The notes beneath the pieces were generated by a model. The model saw only the letters and a program-made list of their open reading frames with translations. It was not told the DNA's origin and made no database searches. A stretch of 64,000 bases of DNA, taken from assembly GCA_002842205.1 (NCBI GenBank), contig PHCI01000020.1, positions 1 through 64,000 on the forward strand, written 5' to 3'. The position numbers and the translations under genes are program-made. The DNA is from Betaproteobacteria bacterium HGW-Betaproteobacteria-3 (GTDB lineage Bacteria > Pseudomonadota > Gammaproteobacteria > Burkholderiales > Burkholderiaceae_C). Position 1 is the stretch's first letter; each line of letters starts with the position of its first letter. Below are positions 17,726 through 25,827 of the stretch, one piece after another.

Positions 17726-18103
17726 TCAAACGCCCGGTGCGGCCGGTTCTGCGCCGTCGCCGCCCGGCAGCGGCAGGTCGGCAGACGTTTTGCCGCGGTC
17801 GGCCTTACCCAGGGTGCTGGCGATCAGGCGGGTGAGTTTGTCGGCGGCGCCGGTGATGGCCTGGTGCTGGTTGTCGGCGTGCTGGGTCGCGGCCAGCGGC
17901 GGGCGGCCTTGCAGTCGCGCTTCCATCACGCAGCGCTTGTCGGCCTGACCACTTTTGGCGCCGTTTTCGTCGCTCAGGTGCACTTCCACCCGCGTGATGT
18001 GGTCTTTTTGATGGCTGAGCGCGCTTTGCACCGTGCTGGTGGCCCAGGCCACCAACCCTTCGTGGCCTTCAATGTGATGGTCGGTATGGATCAGGACTTG
18101 CAT
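17726..18103 (-). CDS. HPF/RaiA-family ribosome-associated protein
   Basis: A 125-residue protein of the ribosome hibernation factor family. The N-terminal half (MQVLIHTDHHIEGHEGLVAW … VEVHLSDENGAKSGQADKRC) follows the beta-alpha-beta-beta-beta-alpha fold of HPF, and a family-typical TRVEVHLSDENG segment is clear. The tail after residue 105 is Gly/Pro-rich and likely disordered. It would bind the small subunit decoding centre in stationary phase. It is monocistronic, with 220 bp upstream before the divergent GGDEF-like gene; that stretch shows no gene I can support. Confidence 0.85.
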   Translation of the reverse strand: MQVLIHTDHHIEGHEGLVAWATSTVQSALSHQKDHITRVEVHLSDENGAKSGQADKRCVMEARLQGRPPLAATQHADNQHQAITGAADKLTRLIASTLGKADRGKTSADLPLPGGDGAEPAAPGV

Positions 18104-18323
18104 GCCTCATGGTACCCCCCTTGCGCCGCGCGCAGCGCAAAGCCGTCATCGCAAGCAAGGGCTTGGGGCACGGTTTCGGTGGCGCGGGCCGACGCGGTGG
18201 CCAGGCAGGTGGCGCAACCCTCTCGCCAGCGCCACCGGCGGGCTCGTGCTTTCGGTAGGTAAAGGGTCGTCAAAAAACCACGTTTGGGGTCTCGTCGGTC
18301 TGCATGCCCACCATAATGCGCGC

Positions 18324-19544
18324 ATGTCTGTTTTTGAAGTTGCGGTGTGGTCGGCCATGCTGGGAGGGCTGCTGACTTTGGCCGGCCTGGCGCTGGCCGA
18401 TGTGCTGGGCAATCGCACCAAAGGCTCCGTGCGCAACCTGCTGTTTGTGCTGATCACCGGCGCCAGCGCGGTGGTGATGACGGGCCTGCCCGAGGCGTTC
18501 TGGCCCGCGCTGCCGGTGCCGCTGATGAGGGTGCTCAAGGCCAGCCTGGGGCCACTGGCTGGCGCCATGGGCCTGTACTTCATCGGCACCTGGCTGGGCG
18601 GTGTGCGCGAAGACGGGCTGGTGCACCGGATGACGGTGGTGGGCGGCATGGTGCTGGTGGTGGTGGCGCTGGGCCTGGGTGTGGCGGCCAGCCAGATCGA
18701 CCCGAACAACTTTCGCCCGCTGCTGATGGCGGCCGCCGTCGTCAACCTGGTGCCGGTGCTGCTGGCGCTGGTGGCCGTGGTGCGCGCAGCGCGGCTGGGC
18801 GACCCGCTGGCACGCTGGATGGCGCTGGCCGTGGTGTGCCTGGGCACGCTGACGAGCGGCCATTACGCCAACGCCCTGGGCCTGGGCGGCATGGGCCTGG
18901 GCTTGAAGCTGTTCGTCGCCGTGCTCACGGTGGCGTTCTTCCTGATTGCTTCAATGCTGGGCCTGCTGCGCAACCGGCAAAACCGCCTGCTGGCCCGCCT
19001 GTCGCGGCTGGACGCGGGCGCCGATCCGGCCACCACCCTGCCCACCGGCACCGCCCTGCTGGCCAATGTGGAGCAGGCGTTCTGGCGCACCGCCAACATG
19101 AACGTCAGCTGCACCGTGGCCTGCCTCTACCTGAGCAATCTCTACGAGCTGACCGAAACCGCCGGCCCCGGTGTGGAGCACCAGATTCTGGTGGCGCTGG
19201 CGGCCCGCATCCGTCGCGCGGCGGGCTTTCGCTGCGTGGTGGGGCTGTACCACCCGCGCTGCTTTGTGGTGGTGATCTGGGCCGACAAATACCAGGCGCC
19301 GGTGGCCGAAACCATCGAACGGCTGCAAGCGCAGGTGGGCCAGCCGCTGCCGGTGGTGGGCGAAAAGCAAAAGCACCACGTCTTCCTGCCCAGCCTGGGC
19401 ATGGGCGTGATCACCCTCAACCCGCAAGGCGCCAAGGCCATGGACGTGCTCAACAGCGCCGAGCGGCAGGCCTTGGCCGCGGTGCGCGAGCCCAACGGCG
19501 CCAGCGGGCGCGAGGTGGTGACGCAGCCCGCGCCGATGGGTTGA
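18324..19544 (+). CDS. Membrane protein with degenerate GGDEF domain
   Basis: A 406-residue protein. About seven membrane helices fill residues 5-220, followed by RNRQNRLLARLSRLD and a C-terminal domain with GGDEF-family architecture (DPATTLPTGTALLANVEQAF matching DPLTGLPNR; then VACLYLSNLYELTET). At the position of the signature GGDEF the sequence reads YHPRCF, so diguanylate cyclase activity is very unlikely. It could be a c-di-GMP or protein-binding sensor. The start at 18324 (MSVFEVAVW) begins just before helix one; an upstream extension to 18102 has no membrane or conserved character. The gene is followed by the convergent DUF3297 gene. Confidence 0.75.
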   Translation: MSVFEVAVWSAMLGGLLTLAGLALADVLGNRTKGSVRNLLFVLITGASAVVMTGLPEAFWPALPVPLMRVLKASLGPLAGAMGLYFIGTWLGGVREDGLVHRMTVVGGMVLVVVALGLGVAASQIDPNNFRPLLMAAAVVNLVPVLLALVAVVRAARLGDPLARWMALAVVCLGTLTSGHYANALGLGGMGLGLKLFVAVLTVAFFLIASMLGLLRNRQNRLLARLSRLDAGADPATTLPTGTALLANVEQAFWRTANMNVSCTVACLYLSNLYELTETAGPGVEHQILVALAARIRRAAGFRCVVGLYHPRCFVVVIWADKYQAPVAETIERLQAQVGQPLPVVGEKQKHHVFLPSLGMGVITLNPQGAKAMDVLNSAERQALAAVREPNGASGREVVTQPAPMG

Positions 19545-19573
19545 CGGCTTGACGCTCGCGCGCTGCCTGCGCG

Positions 19574-19822
19574 TCAGCGGTAAAACGCCTCGACCTTGCC
19601 CTTGAGGGTGATCAGCAGTGGCTTGCCCTTGCGGTCCAGCGTTTTGCCGGCGGGCACCTTGACCCAGCCTTCGCTGAGGCAGTATTCCTCCACGTCAAAG
19701 CGGTCCTTGCCGTTGAAGCGGATGCCGATGTCGTGCTCGAACACGGCGGCCAGGTGGTGCGGGCTGCGCGGGTCGGCGCTCAGGTGGTCGGGGAGGTCGG
19801 GGCGGGGGGTGGCTTCGGTCAT
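19574..19822 (-). CDS. DUF3297 family protein
   Basis: An 82-residue protein, starting at the ATG of MTEATPRPDLPDHLS. The conserved blocks HDIGIRFNGKDRFDVEEYCL, EGWVKVPAGKTLDRKGKPL and TLKGKVEAFY identify the DUF3297/glutathione-peroxidase-associated family, which is common in beta- and gammaproteobacteria and of unknown function. It is divergent from the DMT transporter gene with only 47 bp between the starts. The longer upstream frame is discarded because it would run into the divergent gene. Confidence 0.85.
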   Translation of the reverse strand: MTEATPRPDLPDHLSADPRSPHHLAAVFEHDIGIRFNGKDRFDVEEYCLSEGWVKVPAGKTLDRKGKPLLITLKGKVEAFYR

Positions 19823-19869
19823 GGGCGGTATTGTCGGGCACCTGGCACCCGCTTGCGGATAATGCGCCG

Positions 19870-20808
19870 ATGCCCGCTGCCGCCACACCGTTCCTCGCCT
19901 ACGCCTGGATTCCGATCGTGGTGTGGGCTGCACTGGCGCAGACGGCGCGCAACGCGGCGCAGCGCTCGCTGGTGGCGCAGGCCGGCACGCTGGGGGCGAC
20001 GCTGGCCCGGTTTCTGTACGGTCTGCCGTTTGCCGCAGCCTGGGTGCTGGTGTTGCATGCCCTGCCCGCCACGGCGGCGGCGGTGCCGTCCTTTCACGCC
20101 GCGTACGGGGCCTGGCTGCTGCTGGGGGCGGTGAGCCAGCTGGCGGCCACGGCGTTTTTGCTGGCGGCCATGAAGCAGCGCAATTTCGTGGTGGGCGTGG
20201 CCTATTCCAAAACCGACGCCTTGCAGGTGGCGGTGTTTGCCACGCTGTTCCTGCACGAGCTGCCGGGCTGGGTCACGCTGCTGGCCATGGGCCTGGCCAC
20301 GGCGGGCGTGGTGTTGCTGTCGCTGCCGCGCCGGGCTGCCGATGCGCCGGTGGGCGGCGTGCGCAGCTGGACCGGGTTGGCGGCGCTGTACGGGTTGGCG
20401 TCGGGCGCGGGGTTCGCGCTGTCGGCCGTGGGGTACCGGGGGGCGTCGCTGCAATTGCCCGGCGTGTCGCCCTGGCTGGTGGGCGGCTGGGGCGTGCTGC
20501 TGGCGCAGGCCATTCAGACGGTGCTGCTGGGCGGCTGGCTGGCCATGCGCGCACGCGGGGCGCTGCGGGCCATCGCGGTGGCGTGGCGGGTGTCGGCGCT
20601 GGCAGGCGCGGCGGGGGCGATGGCGTCGATTGGCTGGTTTACCGCGTTCGCCCTCACTTCGGCGGCCAATGTGCGCACGCTGGGCATGGTGGAGGTGGTG
20701 TTCAGTTACCTCGTGTCGCGCCGGCTGCTGCGCGAAAAGCTGGAAGTGGCCGAACAGGCCGGGCTGGCGCTGGTGGTGCTGGGCGTGGCGACACTCTTGT
20801 TTTCATAG
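19870..20808 (+). CDS. EamA/DMT-superfamily transporter
   Basis: A 312-residue membrane protein with ten predicted helices in two five-helix halves (first half to about residue 150, second from about 170), characteristic of drug/metabolite transporters. Substrate unknown. The ATG at 19870 is preferred over an upstream start that would overlap the divergent gene. The last codons and the TAG stop (20806-20808) fall inside an AT-rich dispersed element, so the present C-terminus (TLLFS) may be set by that element rather than by the ancestral gene. Confidence 0.85.
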   Translation: MPAAATPFLAYAWIPIVVWAALAQTARNAAQRSLVAQAGTLGATLARFLYGLPFAAAWVLVLHALPATAAAVPSFHAAYGAWLLLGAVSQLAATAFLLAAMKQRNFVVGVAYSKTDALQVAVFATLFLHELPGWVTLLAMGLATAGVVLLSLPRRAADAPVGGVRSWTGLAALYGLASGAGFALSAVGYRGASLQLPGVSPWLVGGWGVLLAQAIQTVLLGGWLAMRARGALRAIAVAWRVSALAGAAGAMASIGWFTAFALTSAANVRTLGMVEVVFSYLVSRRLLREKLEVAEQAGLALVVLGVATLLFS

Positions 20809-20859
20809 CTAAATATCAATGATAGACGAGGGCTGAATTGGTTTTTGTTCAAGTATTTG
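20801..20859 (+). repeat. AT-rich dispersed element, copy E, supplying a stop codon
   Basis: TTTCATAGCTAAATATCAATG followed by GACGAGGGCTGAATTGG and a T-rich tail matches the element core. The TAG that begins the core (equivalent to AATAGC in other copies) is the stop codon of the DMT transporter gene. Confidence 0.7.
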
Positions 20860-20891
20860 CCTCATGAAGCCAGCCGCGGCGCCGTCACACC

Positions 20892-22121
20892 ATGCAATCC
20901 TTCTTTCCCCTGCTTGTCACGCTGCTCATCCAGGCCTTCAGCGCGCTGGCCCTGATGGCCGTGCCGGTGCTGGTGCCGGTGGTGGCTGCGGTGGAGCAGG
21001 CCGCGCCCCGGCTGAGCGCGGCCGGGATCGGGGCCTTCTTGCTGTTTGCGTATCTGGGTGCGGTGCTGGGCAGCCTGTCGGCCGGTTCGTGGGTGGAGCG
21101 CTGGGGCGCCATTCGCACCAGCCAGGTGGCGCTGGGGGTGTCGGCGGCCGGGCTGGCACTGGCCGCCTTCACCCGCGACGCCCTGCCGCTGGCGGCGTTG
21201 CTGATCGGCATGGGCTACGGGCCCATCACCCCGGCCAGCTCGCATGTGCTGATCCGCACCACGCCGGCGCCGCGGCTGAACCTGGTGTTCTCCATCAAGC
21301 AGACCGGCGTGCCGCTGGGGGTGGCGCTCAGCGGGTTTTCGATTCCGCTGCTGGCGGCGGGCACGGGCTGGACGGGCACGCTGCTCACGCTGGCGCTGGC
21401 CTGCGTGGCTGTGGCGCTGGCGGCGCAGCCGATCCAGCCCGCGCTGGACGCGCAAACCGCCACCGGGCATCCGGGCGGTGTGCCTGCGGCGTTCTCGGTG
21501 CGGCGTGTGTTGGCGCAACTGGCCGAGCCGCTGGCCGTGATCTGGCGGCACCGGGCGCTGCGCGCGCTGGCGGCGGTGTCGTTTGTGCTGTCGGGCATCC
21601 AGGTGTCGCTGAGCAGCTATCTGGTGAGCTACCTCACGCAGGATCTGGCCGTGACGGCGGTGCTGGCCGGTTCGGTGCTGGGCTTGTCGCAAATGGGCGG
21701 GGTGATGGGCCGCATCGTCTGGGGATTTTTGAGCGACCACCTGGTTGCACCGCTGCGCATGCTGGGCACCCTGGCGCTGGTGATCGCCCTGTCGGCCGGG
21801 GCCACGGGCGCGCTGGCGTGGTGGCATGTGGCGCCGCCCACGCTGGTGCTGGCCGCGTTGATGTTTGTGTTTGGCGCCACCGCCAGTGGCTGGAACGGCG
21901 TCTACCTGGCCGAGGTGGCACGCCAGGCGCCGCCGGGCGCGGCCGGCAAGGCCACCAGCGGCACGCTGGCCGTGACGTTTCTGGGGGTGATCCTGGGCGC
22001 GCCGCTGTTCGGCCTGGTGGCGGCCAGCAGTGCGGGCTTTGCCGCCGCGTTTGGCATGCAGGCGGTGCTGGCGCTGGGCGTGGCGGTACTGCTGTTTGCG
22101 TTTGGGGCGCGGCGCCGTTGA
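20892..22121 (+). CDS. Major facilitator superfamily transporter (CynX/NimT-like)
   Basis: A 409-residue protein with about twelve membrane helices. MFS landmarks include SAGSWVERWGAIRT between helices two and three, GYGPITPASSHVLIR and FSIKQTGVPLGVALSGF in helix five, and VMGRIVWGFLSDHL in the second half. The resemblance is to the CynX/NimT and related anion or aromatic transporter groups; the substrate is unknown. It begins 83 bp after the DMT transporter stop, across the AT-rich element. The start is the ATG at MQSFFPLL. Confidence 0.87.
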   Translation: MQSFFPLLVTLLIQAFSALALMAVPVLVPVVAAVEQAAPRLSAAGIGAFLLFAYLGAVLGSLSAGSWVERWGAIRTSQVALGVSAAGLALAAFTRDALPLAALLIGMGYGPITPASSHVLIRTTPAPRLNLVFSIKQTGVPLGVALSGFSIPLLAAGTGWTGTLLTLALACVAVALAAQPIQPALDAQTATGHPGGVPAAFSVRRVLAQLAEPLAVIWRHRALRALAAVSFVLSGIQVSLSSYLVSYLTQDLAVTAVLAGSVLGLSQMGGVMGRIVWGFLSDHLVAPLRMLGTLALVIALSAGATGALAWWHVAPPTLVLAALMFVFGATASGWNGVYLAEVARQAPPGAAGKATSGTLAVTFLGVILGAPLFGLVAASSAGFAAAFGMQAVLALGVAVLLFAFGARRR

Positions 22122-22233
22122 TTCGGCACCGGGGGGGGCGGCCACCCGACAACATTGCGCGGTTTGTGGGCTGCGCCGGACGGCCGCAGACGCCTGGGGC
22201 CTAAACTGCGTTCTTTGCTTTCGGACCACTTCA

Positions 22234-23565
22234 ATGACCAACGCACAGTGGTTCATGCTGGTGGGCGGGCTGTTGCTGCTGATGGGCCTGTCGTCCACAC
22301 TGCTCAAGCGCCTGCCCATCACCCCGGCCATCGTTTACCTGACCGCGGGCCTGGTGGTGGGACCCAGCGTGCTGAACGCCTTTCACTTCAACCCGCTCAA
22401 GCAGTCGGCTCTGCTGGAAGTGCTGACCGAGGTGGCGGTGCTGATTTCGCTGTTTTCAGCGGGCGTGAAGATGCCCGTGCCGTTCCGTCTGGCGCGCTGG
22501 CGTGCGCCGCTGCTGCTGGCCACGGTGTCGATGGCGCTCACCGTGGCGATGGTGGCGCTGTTTGCGTATCACGTGCTCGGCCTGCCGCTGGGTGCGGGGG
22601 TGTTGCTGGGGGCCATCGTGGCGCCGACCGACCCGGTGCTGGCCACCGACGTGCAGATCCGCCATCCCGGCGACCGGGATCAGCTGCGCTTTACCCTGAC
22701 CTGCGAGGCCGGCATGAACGACGGCAGTGCGTTCCCCTTCGTCATGCTGGGGCTGGGCATGCTGGGCCTGCACCACCTGGGTGACATGGGTCTGCGCTGG
22801 GTGCTGGTGGATGTGCTGTGGGCCAGCGCGGCGGGCGTGTTGATCGGCGTCGTGGCGGGCATGGCGCTCGCGCACCTGGGTTGCAGGCTGCGCAGCGGCC
22901 CGGACAAGCACGCGCTGATGGACGACTTTCTGGGGCTGGGCTTGATCGGCGTGGTGTATGGCCTGAGTTCGCTGGCCCATGCCTGGGGATTTCTCGCCGT
23001 GTTTTTTGCCGCTGTGGCCCTGCGCCAGACCGAGCAGAAGCTGGCCCGGACCCGGCAGTCGGCGGTGGAAGCACTGGCGCTGGACGACACGCCCCGCGCC
23101 GATGTCCAGGCGGTGATGTTGGACGCAGGTCTTGAGCCCGAGCCCCTGCCCACCGTGAGCGAGGGCGCTCTGATCTTCAAGGAGCACCTGGAACGCCTGT
23201 CCGAACTGTTGCTGGTGCTGCTGGTGGGCGGGATGCTGTTTGCCTCGTCGTGGAGCTGGGGTGCGGTGGCGCTGGCCTTGTTCCTGTTCGGGGTGGCACG
23301 CCCGCTCAGCGTGATGGTGGGGCTGGCGGGCACCCGCACCCCATGGCGGCTTCGCGGCATCACGGGGTGGTTCGGGGTGCGCGGCATTGGTTCGCTGTAT
23401 TACCTGATGTACGCGATCCAGCATGGGTTGCCCGAGGCGCTGGCCCTGCAACTGATCCAGTTCACGCTGATCGTCGTGACGTTGTCGATCCTGTTGCATG
23501 GGGTCAGCGTCAAGCCCGTGCTGGGGCGCTTGTGGCGTGTCGGCAAGTCGGCCGATCCGGCCTGA
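22234..23565 (+). CDS. CPA1-type sodium/proton antiporter
   Basis: A 443-residue inner-membrane protein with about 11-12 helices. The ion-binding region of the CPA1 family is clear: GAIVAPTDPVLATDVQ and TCEAGMNDGSAFPFV, where the Asp residues carry the exchanged cation. The cytosolic tail after the last helix is short. It starts at the ATG of MTNAQWFMLVG. It would exchange Na+ (or K+) for H+ in pH and salt homeostasis. It is probably monocistronic and converges on the thioesterase gene. Confidence 0.9.
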   Translation: MTNAQWFMLVGGLLLLMGLSSTLLKRLPITPAIVYLTAGLVVGPSVLNAFHFNPLKQSALLEVLTEVAVLISLFSAGVKMPVPFRLARWRAPLLLATVSMALTVAMVALFAYHVLGLPLGAGVLLGAIVAPTDPVLATDVQIRHPGDRDQLRFTLTCEAGMNDGSAFPFVMLGLGMLGLHHLGDMGLRWVLVDVLWASAAGVLIGVVAGMALAHLGCRLRSGPDKHALMDDFLGLGLIGVVYGLSSLAHAWGFLAVFFAAVALRQTEQKLARTRQSAVEALALDDTPRADVQAVMLDAGLEPEPLPTVSEGALIFKEHLERLSELLLVLLVGGMLFASSWSWGAVALALFLFGVARPLSVMVGLAGTRTPWRLRGITGWFGVRGIGSLYYLMYAIQHGLPEALALQLIQFTLIVVTLSILLHGVSVKPVLGRLWRVGKSADPA

Positions 23566-23600
23566 AGGCCAGGCGGCAGGGAGCCCCCGCCGCCAGCGCG

Positions 23601-24020
23601 TCAGCTGACGATCTCGCGCACCCAGTCGGGCAGGGGCCGGGCCTTCTGCGCAGGGAAATCCACCCACACGGTGGTGGCACCGCCTGCTGCATAAATCACG
23701 CCGGGCTGGTCGGTGCGCTCCAGCGTACACCAGCTCTCGAACGTGGTGCGGCCCGGGTCGCTCACGTACATCTTCACGCGGACATCGCCCGGGTATTCGA
23801 GCTGCTTGTAGAAGTTGCAGAACGCGTTGAGGATCACCGGGCCTTCGCCCTGGGGGTCGGGCGCGGCGCCGATGGCGTGCATCCACTCGATGCGCGCAAT
23901 CTCGAGGTAGCGGAAGTACAGCGTGTTATTGACGTGGTTCATCGCGTCCATGTCGCCCCAGCGGATGGGCACGGTCATTTCGTGAACCAGTTTTTTCTGC
24001 TCGGGGATTTCAAACTTCAT
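23601..24020 (-). CDS. Hot-dog fold acyl-CoA thioesterase (4HBT/YbgC type)
   Basis: A 139-residue protein with the 4-hydroxybenzoyl-CoA thioesterase signature: IRWGDMDAMNHVNNTLYFRY, carrying the catalytic Asp in WGDMDAMNHVN. It hydrolyses an acyl-CoA of unknown identity. Its ATG overlaps the stop of the upstream DMT transporter (ATGA), so the two are translationally coupled. The longer frame upstream belongs to the antisense of that transporter and is not used. Confidence 0.87.
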   Translation of the reverse strand: MKFEIPEQKKLVHEMTVPIRWGDMDAMNHVNNTLYFRYLEIARIEWMHAIGAAPDPQGEGPVILNAFCNFYKQLEYPGDVRVKMYVSDPGRTTFESWCTLERTDQPGVIYAAGGATTVWVDFPAQKARPLPDWVREIVS

Positions 24021-24904
24021 TGGTGCGCCTTGATGGATGCGAGGATGCCCAGCGTGAACAGGATGGCGGCCAGCCACTGCGCGGGGTTGGGCCACTGGCC
24101 GTCCCAGGCGAAAGAGTACAGCAAGGCGAACAGCGTCTCGCTGACGATGAGCTGCCCGCACAAACTGGGCGACAGGCGGCGGCTTGCGATGTTCCACAAC
24201 ACCGTGGCCAGCCACGACGAACCGATGCCCGTAACAATGCAAACCATAGCAAACAATGACCAATCTGCGCGGGCTGAAAGCACTTTTGTTTCAGAACCCA
24301 GGGTGGCAAACAGCCCCAGCGCCCCCAGCCCGGTGGCCACGCCCAGCCAGTTGGCCCAGTCGGTGGCCTGCACATCGGGGTGGCGCCGCAGCCAGGCGGC
24401 GTTGACGATGGCAAACGCCGTCCAGCTTGCCATGGCGCCGGCCGCCAGCCCCACGCCGCGCCAGAACGTGATGCCGGCACCGCCAGCGCCCTGGGCCACC
24501 CCCGACATCAGCGCCAGCCCCGCCACCGTGAGCGCCAGGCCGGGCGCCAGCGCTTTCCAGCGCAGGTGTTCAGGTTTGCCCAGCAGCATGACCCAGAGCG
24601 GGATGGTGCCAATGATGAGCGTGGGCACTTCGGTGCCCGCGTCGCGGATGGCCAGCGCCAGCAGCAGGTAATAGCCCGTGAAGCCGAGCACGCTCATGCC
24701 CACGGCCGCCAGCGCCTGGCGCGGGGTGGGCAGCGCCCGCCCGCGATACACGAACACCATCAGCAGTGCCGCCACCGCGCCATAGGCCACGAAGCGGCCC
24801 GCCGTGAGGTCGACCGCGGAATACCCGGGCACGATGCGTGGCACCACGAAGACCAGCCCCCACAGGGCGCCCGCCGCCAGACCGGCGGCGATCCCGGTCA
24901 GCAC
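24017..24904 (-). CDS. EamA/DMT-superfamily transporter, second copy in window
   Basis: A 295-residue protein with ten helices, beginning MLTGIAAGLAAGALWGLVFV. Conserved EamA features include YSAVDLTAGRFVAYG and ETLFALLYSFAWDGQWP. Substrate unknown. Upstream lies the SDR gene on the same strand (30 bp), downstream the coupled thioesterase, suggesting an SDR-transporter-thioesterase operon. Residues about 203-220 (SETKVLSARADWSLFAMV) are encoded by an antisense copy of the AT-rich element (24244-24297). Confidence 0.85.
   Translation of the reverse strand: MLTGIAAGLAAGALWGLVFVVPRIVPGYSAVDLTAGRFVAYGAVAALLMVFVYRGRALPTPRQALAAVGMSVLGFTGYYLLLALAIRDAGTEVPTLIIGTIPLWVMLLGKPEHLRWKALAPGLALTVAGLALMSGVAQGAGGAGITFWRGVGLAAGAMASWTAFAIVNAAWLRRHPDVQATDWANWLGVATGLGALGLFATLGSETKVLSARADWSLFAMVCIVTGIGSSWLATVLWNIASRRLSPSLCGQLIVSETLFALLYSFAWDGQWPNPAQWLAAILFTLGILASIKAHQ
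24244..24297 (+). repeat. AT-rich dispersed element, copy F, antisense inside a DMT transporter gene
   Basis: The plus strand reads CCATAGCAAACAATGACCAA then TCTGCGCGGGCTGAAAGC and a CACTTTTGTTTCAGAA tail, aligned with copies H and I. It is opposite to the gene's direction, yet the gene frame stays open through it. Confidence 0.65.
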
Positions 24905-24934
24905 GAAGGGACAGCTCCGGGGTGGGATGCGGGA

Positions 24935-25717
24935 TCAGGCGCCAAAGCCATCGTCGGCGGCGATCACTGCGCCGTTGATGAAATGGCTCTGGTCCGAGCA
25001 CAGCATGACGATCAGCGCGTCCAGGTCTTCAGGCTTGCCCACACGTTTGCGCGGCAGCATCTGCACCAGCTTGCCGCCCTGCTCAGTGGCCCAGTGGTGG
25101 TGGTTGATCTCGGTGTCGATGTAGCCCGGGCAGATGGCGTTGACGTTGATGCCGAACTTGCCCCACTCGAGCGCCATGGCCTTGGTCATGTGCACCACGG
25201 CGGCCTTGCTCATGCAATAGGCGCCGATCTGTGGCAGCACGCGCAGCCCGGCCATGGACGCGATGTTGACGATGCGCCCGCCGGTGTAGTTGCCGGGTGC
25301 GGCGCCACGGGCGCGCGCCAGCATGCGCTTGCCGACCTCTTGCGCCACAAAGAACGCGCCCTTGACGTTGGTGTCGAAGATGAAGTCGTAGTCTTCCTCG
25401 GTCACGTCCTGGATGCGCTGGGTGGTGGAGACGCCCGAGTTGTTGACCAGGATGTCGATGGAGCCGACCTCGGTTTCGGCGCGCGCCACCGCAGCCTTGA
25501 TGGAGCCGTGGTCGGTCACGTCCAGTGCCACCACGTGCGCGTCGCCGCCCTCGCCTTCGATGTGGGCGCGCAGTTCCTTGAGCTTTTCAACGCGGCGGCT
25601 GGCCAGCACCACCGCCGCGCCCGCACGCGCCAGCGTGCGCGCAAACTGCGCGCCCAGGCCGCTGGAGGCGCCGGTCACCAAGGCGACGCGGCCGGAAAGG
25701 TCGATGCTGTATGCCAT
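24935..25717 (-). CDS. Short-chain dehydrogenase/reductase
   Basis: A 260-residue classical SDR. The NAD(P)-binding TGASSGLG lies near the N-terminus, NNSG follows strand four, and the catalytic Ser-Tyr-Lys is in IASMAGLRVLPQIGAYCMSK. The start (MAYSIDLSG) has GGAGTGACTC upstream; a longer frame begins within the promoter region. The substrate is unknown, possibly a 3-hydroxyacyl compound, because the neighbouring thioesterase and ETF-QO act in acyl-CoA metabolism. It is divergent from ETF-QO with 110 bp between. Confidence 0.88.
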   Translation of the reverse strand: MAYSIDLSGRVALVTGASSGLGAQFARTLARAGAAVVLASRRVEKLKELRAHIEGEGGDAHVVALDVTDHGSIKAAVARAETEVGSIDILVNNSGVSTTQRIQDVTEEDYDFIFDTNVKGAFFVAQEVGKRMLARARGAAPGNYTGGRIVNIASMAGLRVLPQIGAYCMSKAAVVHMTKAMALEWGKFGINVNAICPGYIDTEINHHHWATEQGGKLVQMLPRKRVGKPEDLDALIVMLCSDQSHFINGAVIAADDGFGA

Positions 25718-25827
25718 TAGAGTCACTCCACGAAAACAAAACGATGATTCGATTATGACGGTGCCCCGCGGCACCAGCGAATAAAATCCGTCACACTTCT
25801 GACAACCCTCAGCCCACGGGACCTTCC

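Noticed and set aside
18104-18323. A 60-codon minus-strand frame upstream of the HPF gene (18091-18273)
   Set aside because: No ribosome site, no recognisable domain, and it overlaps the HPF start; probably chance in G+C-rich DNA.
20862-22331. A 489-codon minus-strand frame opposite the MFS gene
   Set aside because: Composition (His/Gln/Arg repeats) marks it as a shadow; the plus strand has twelve membrane helices.
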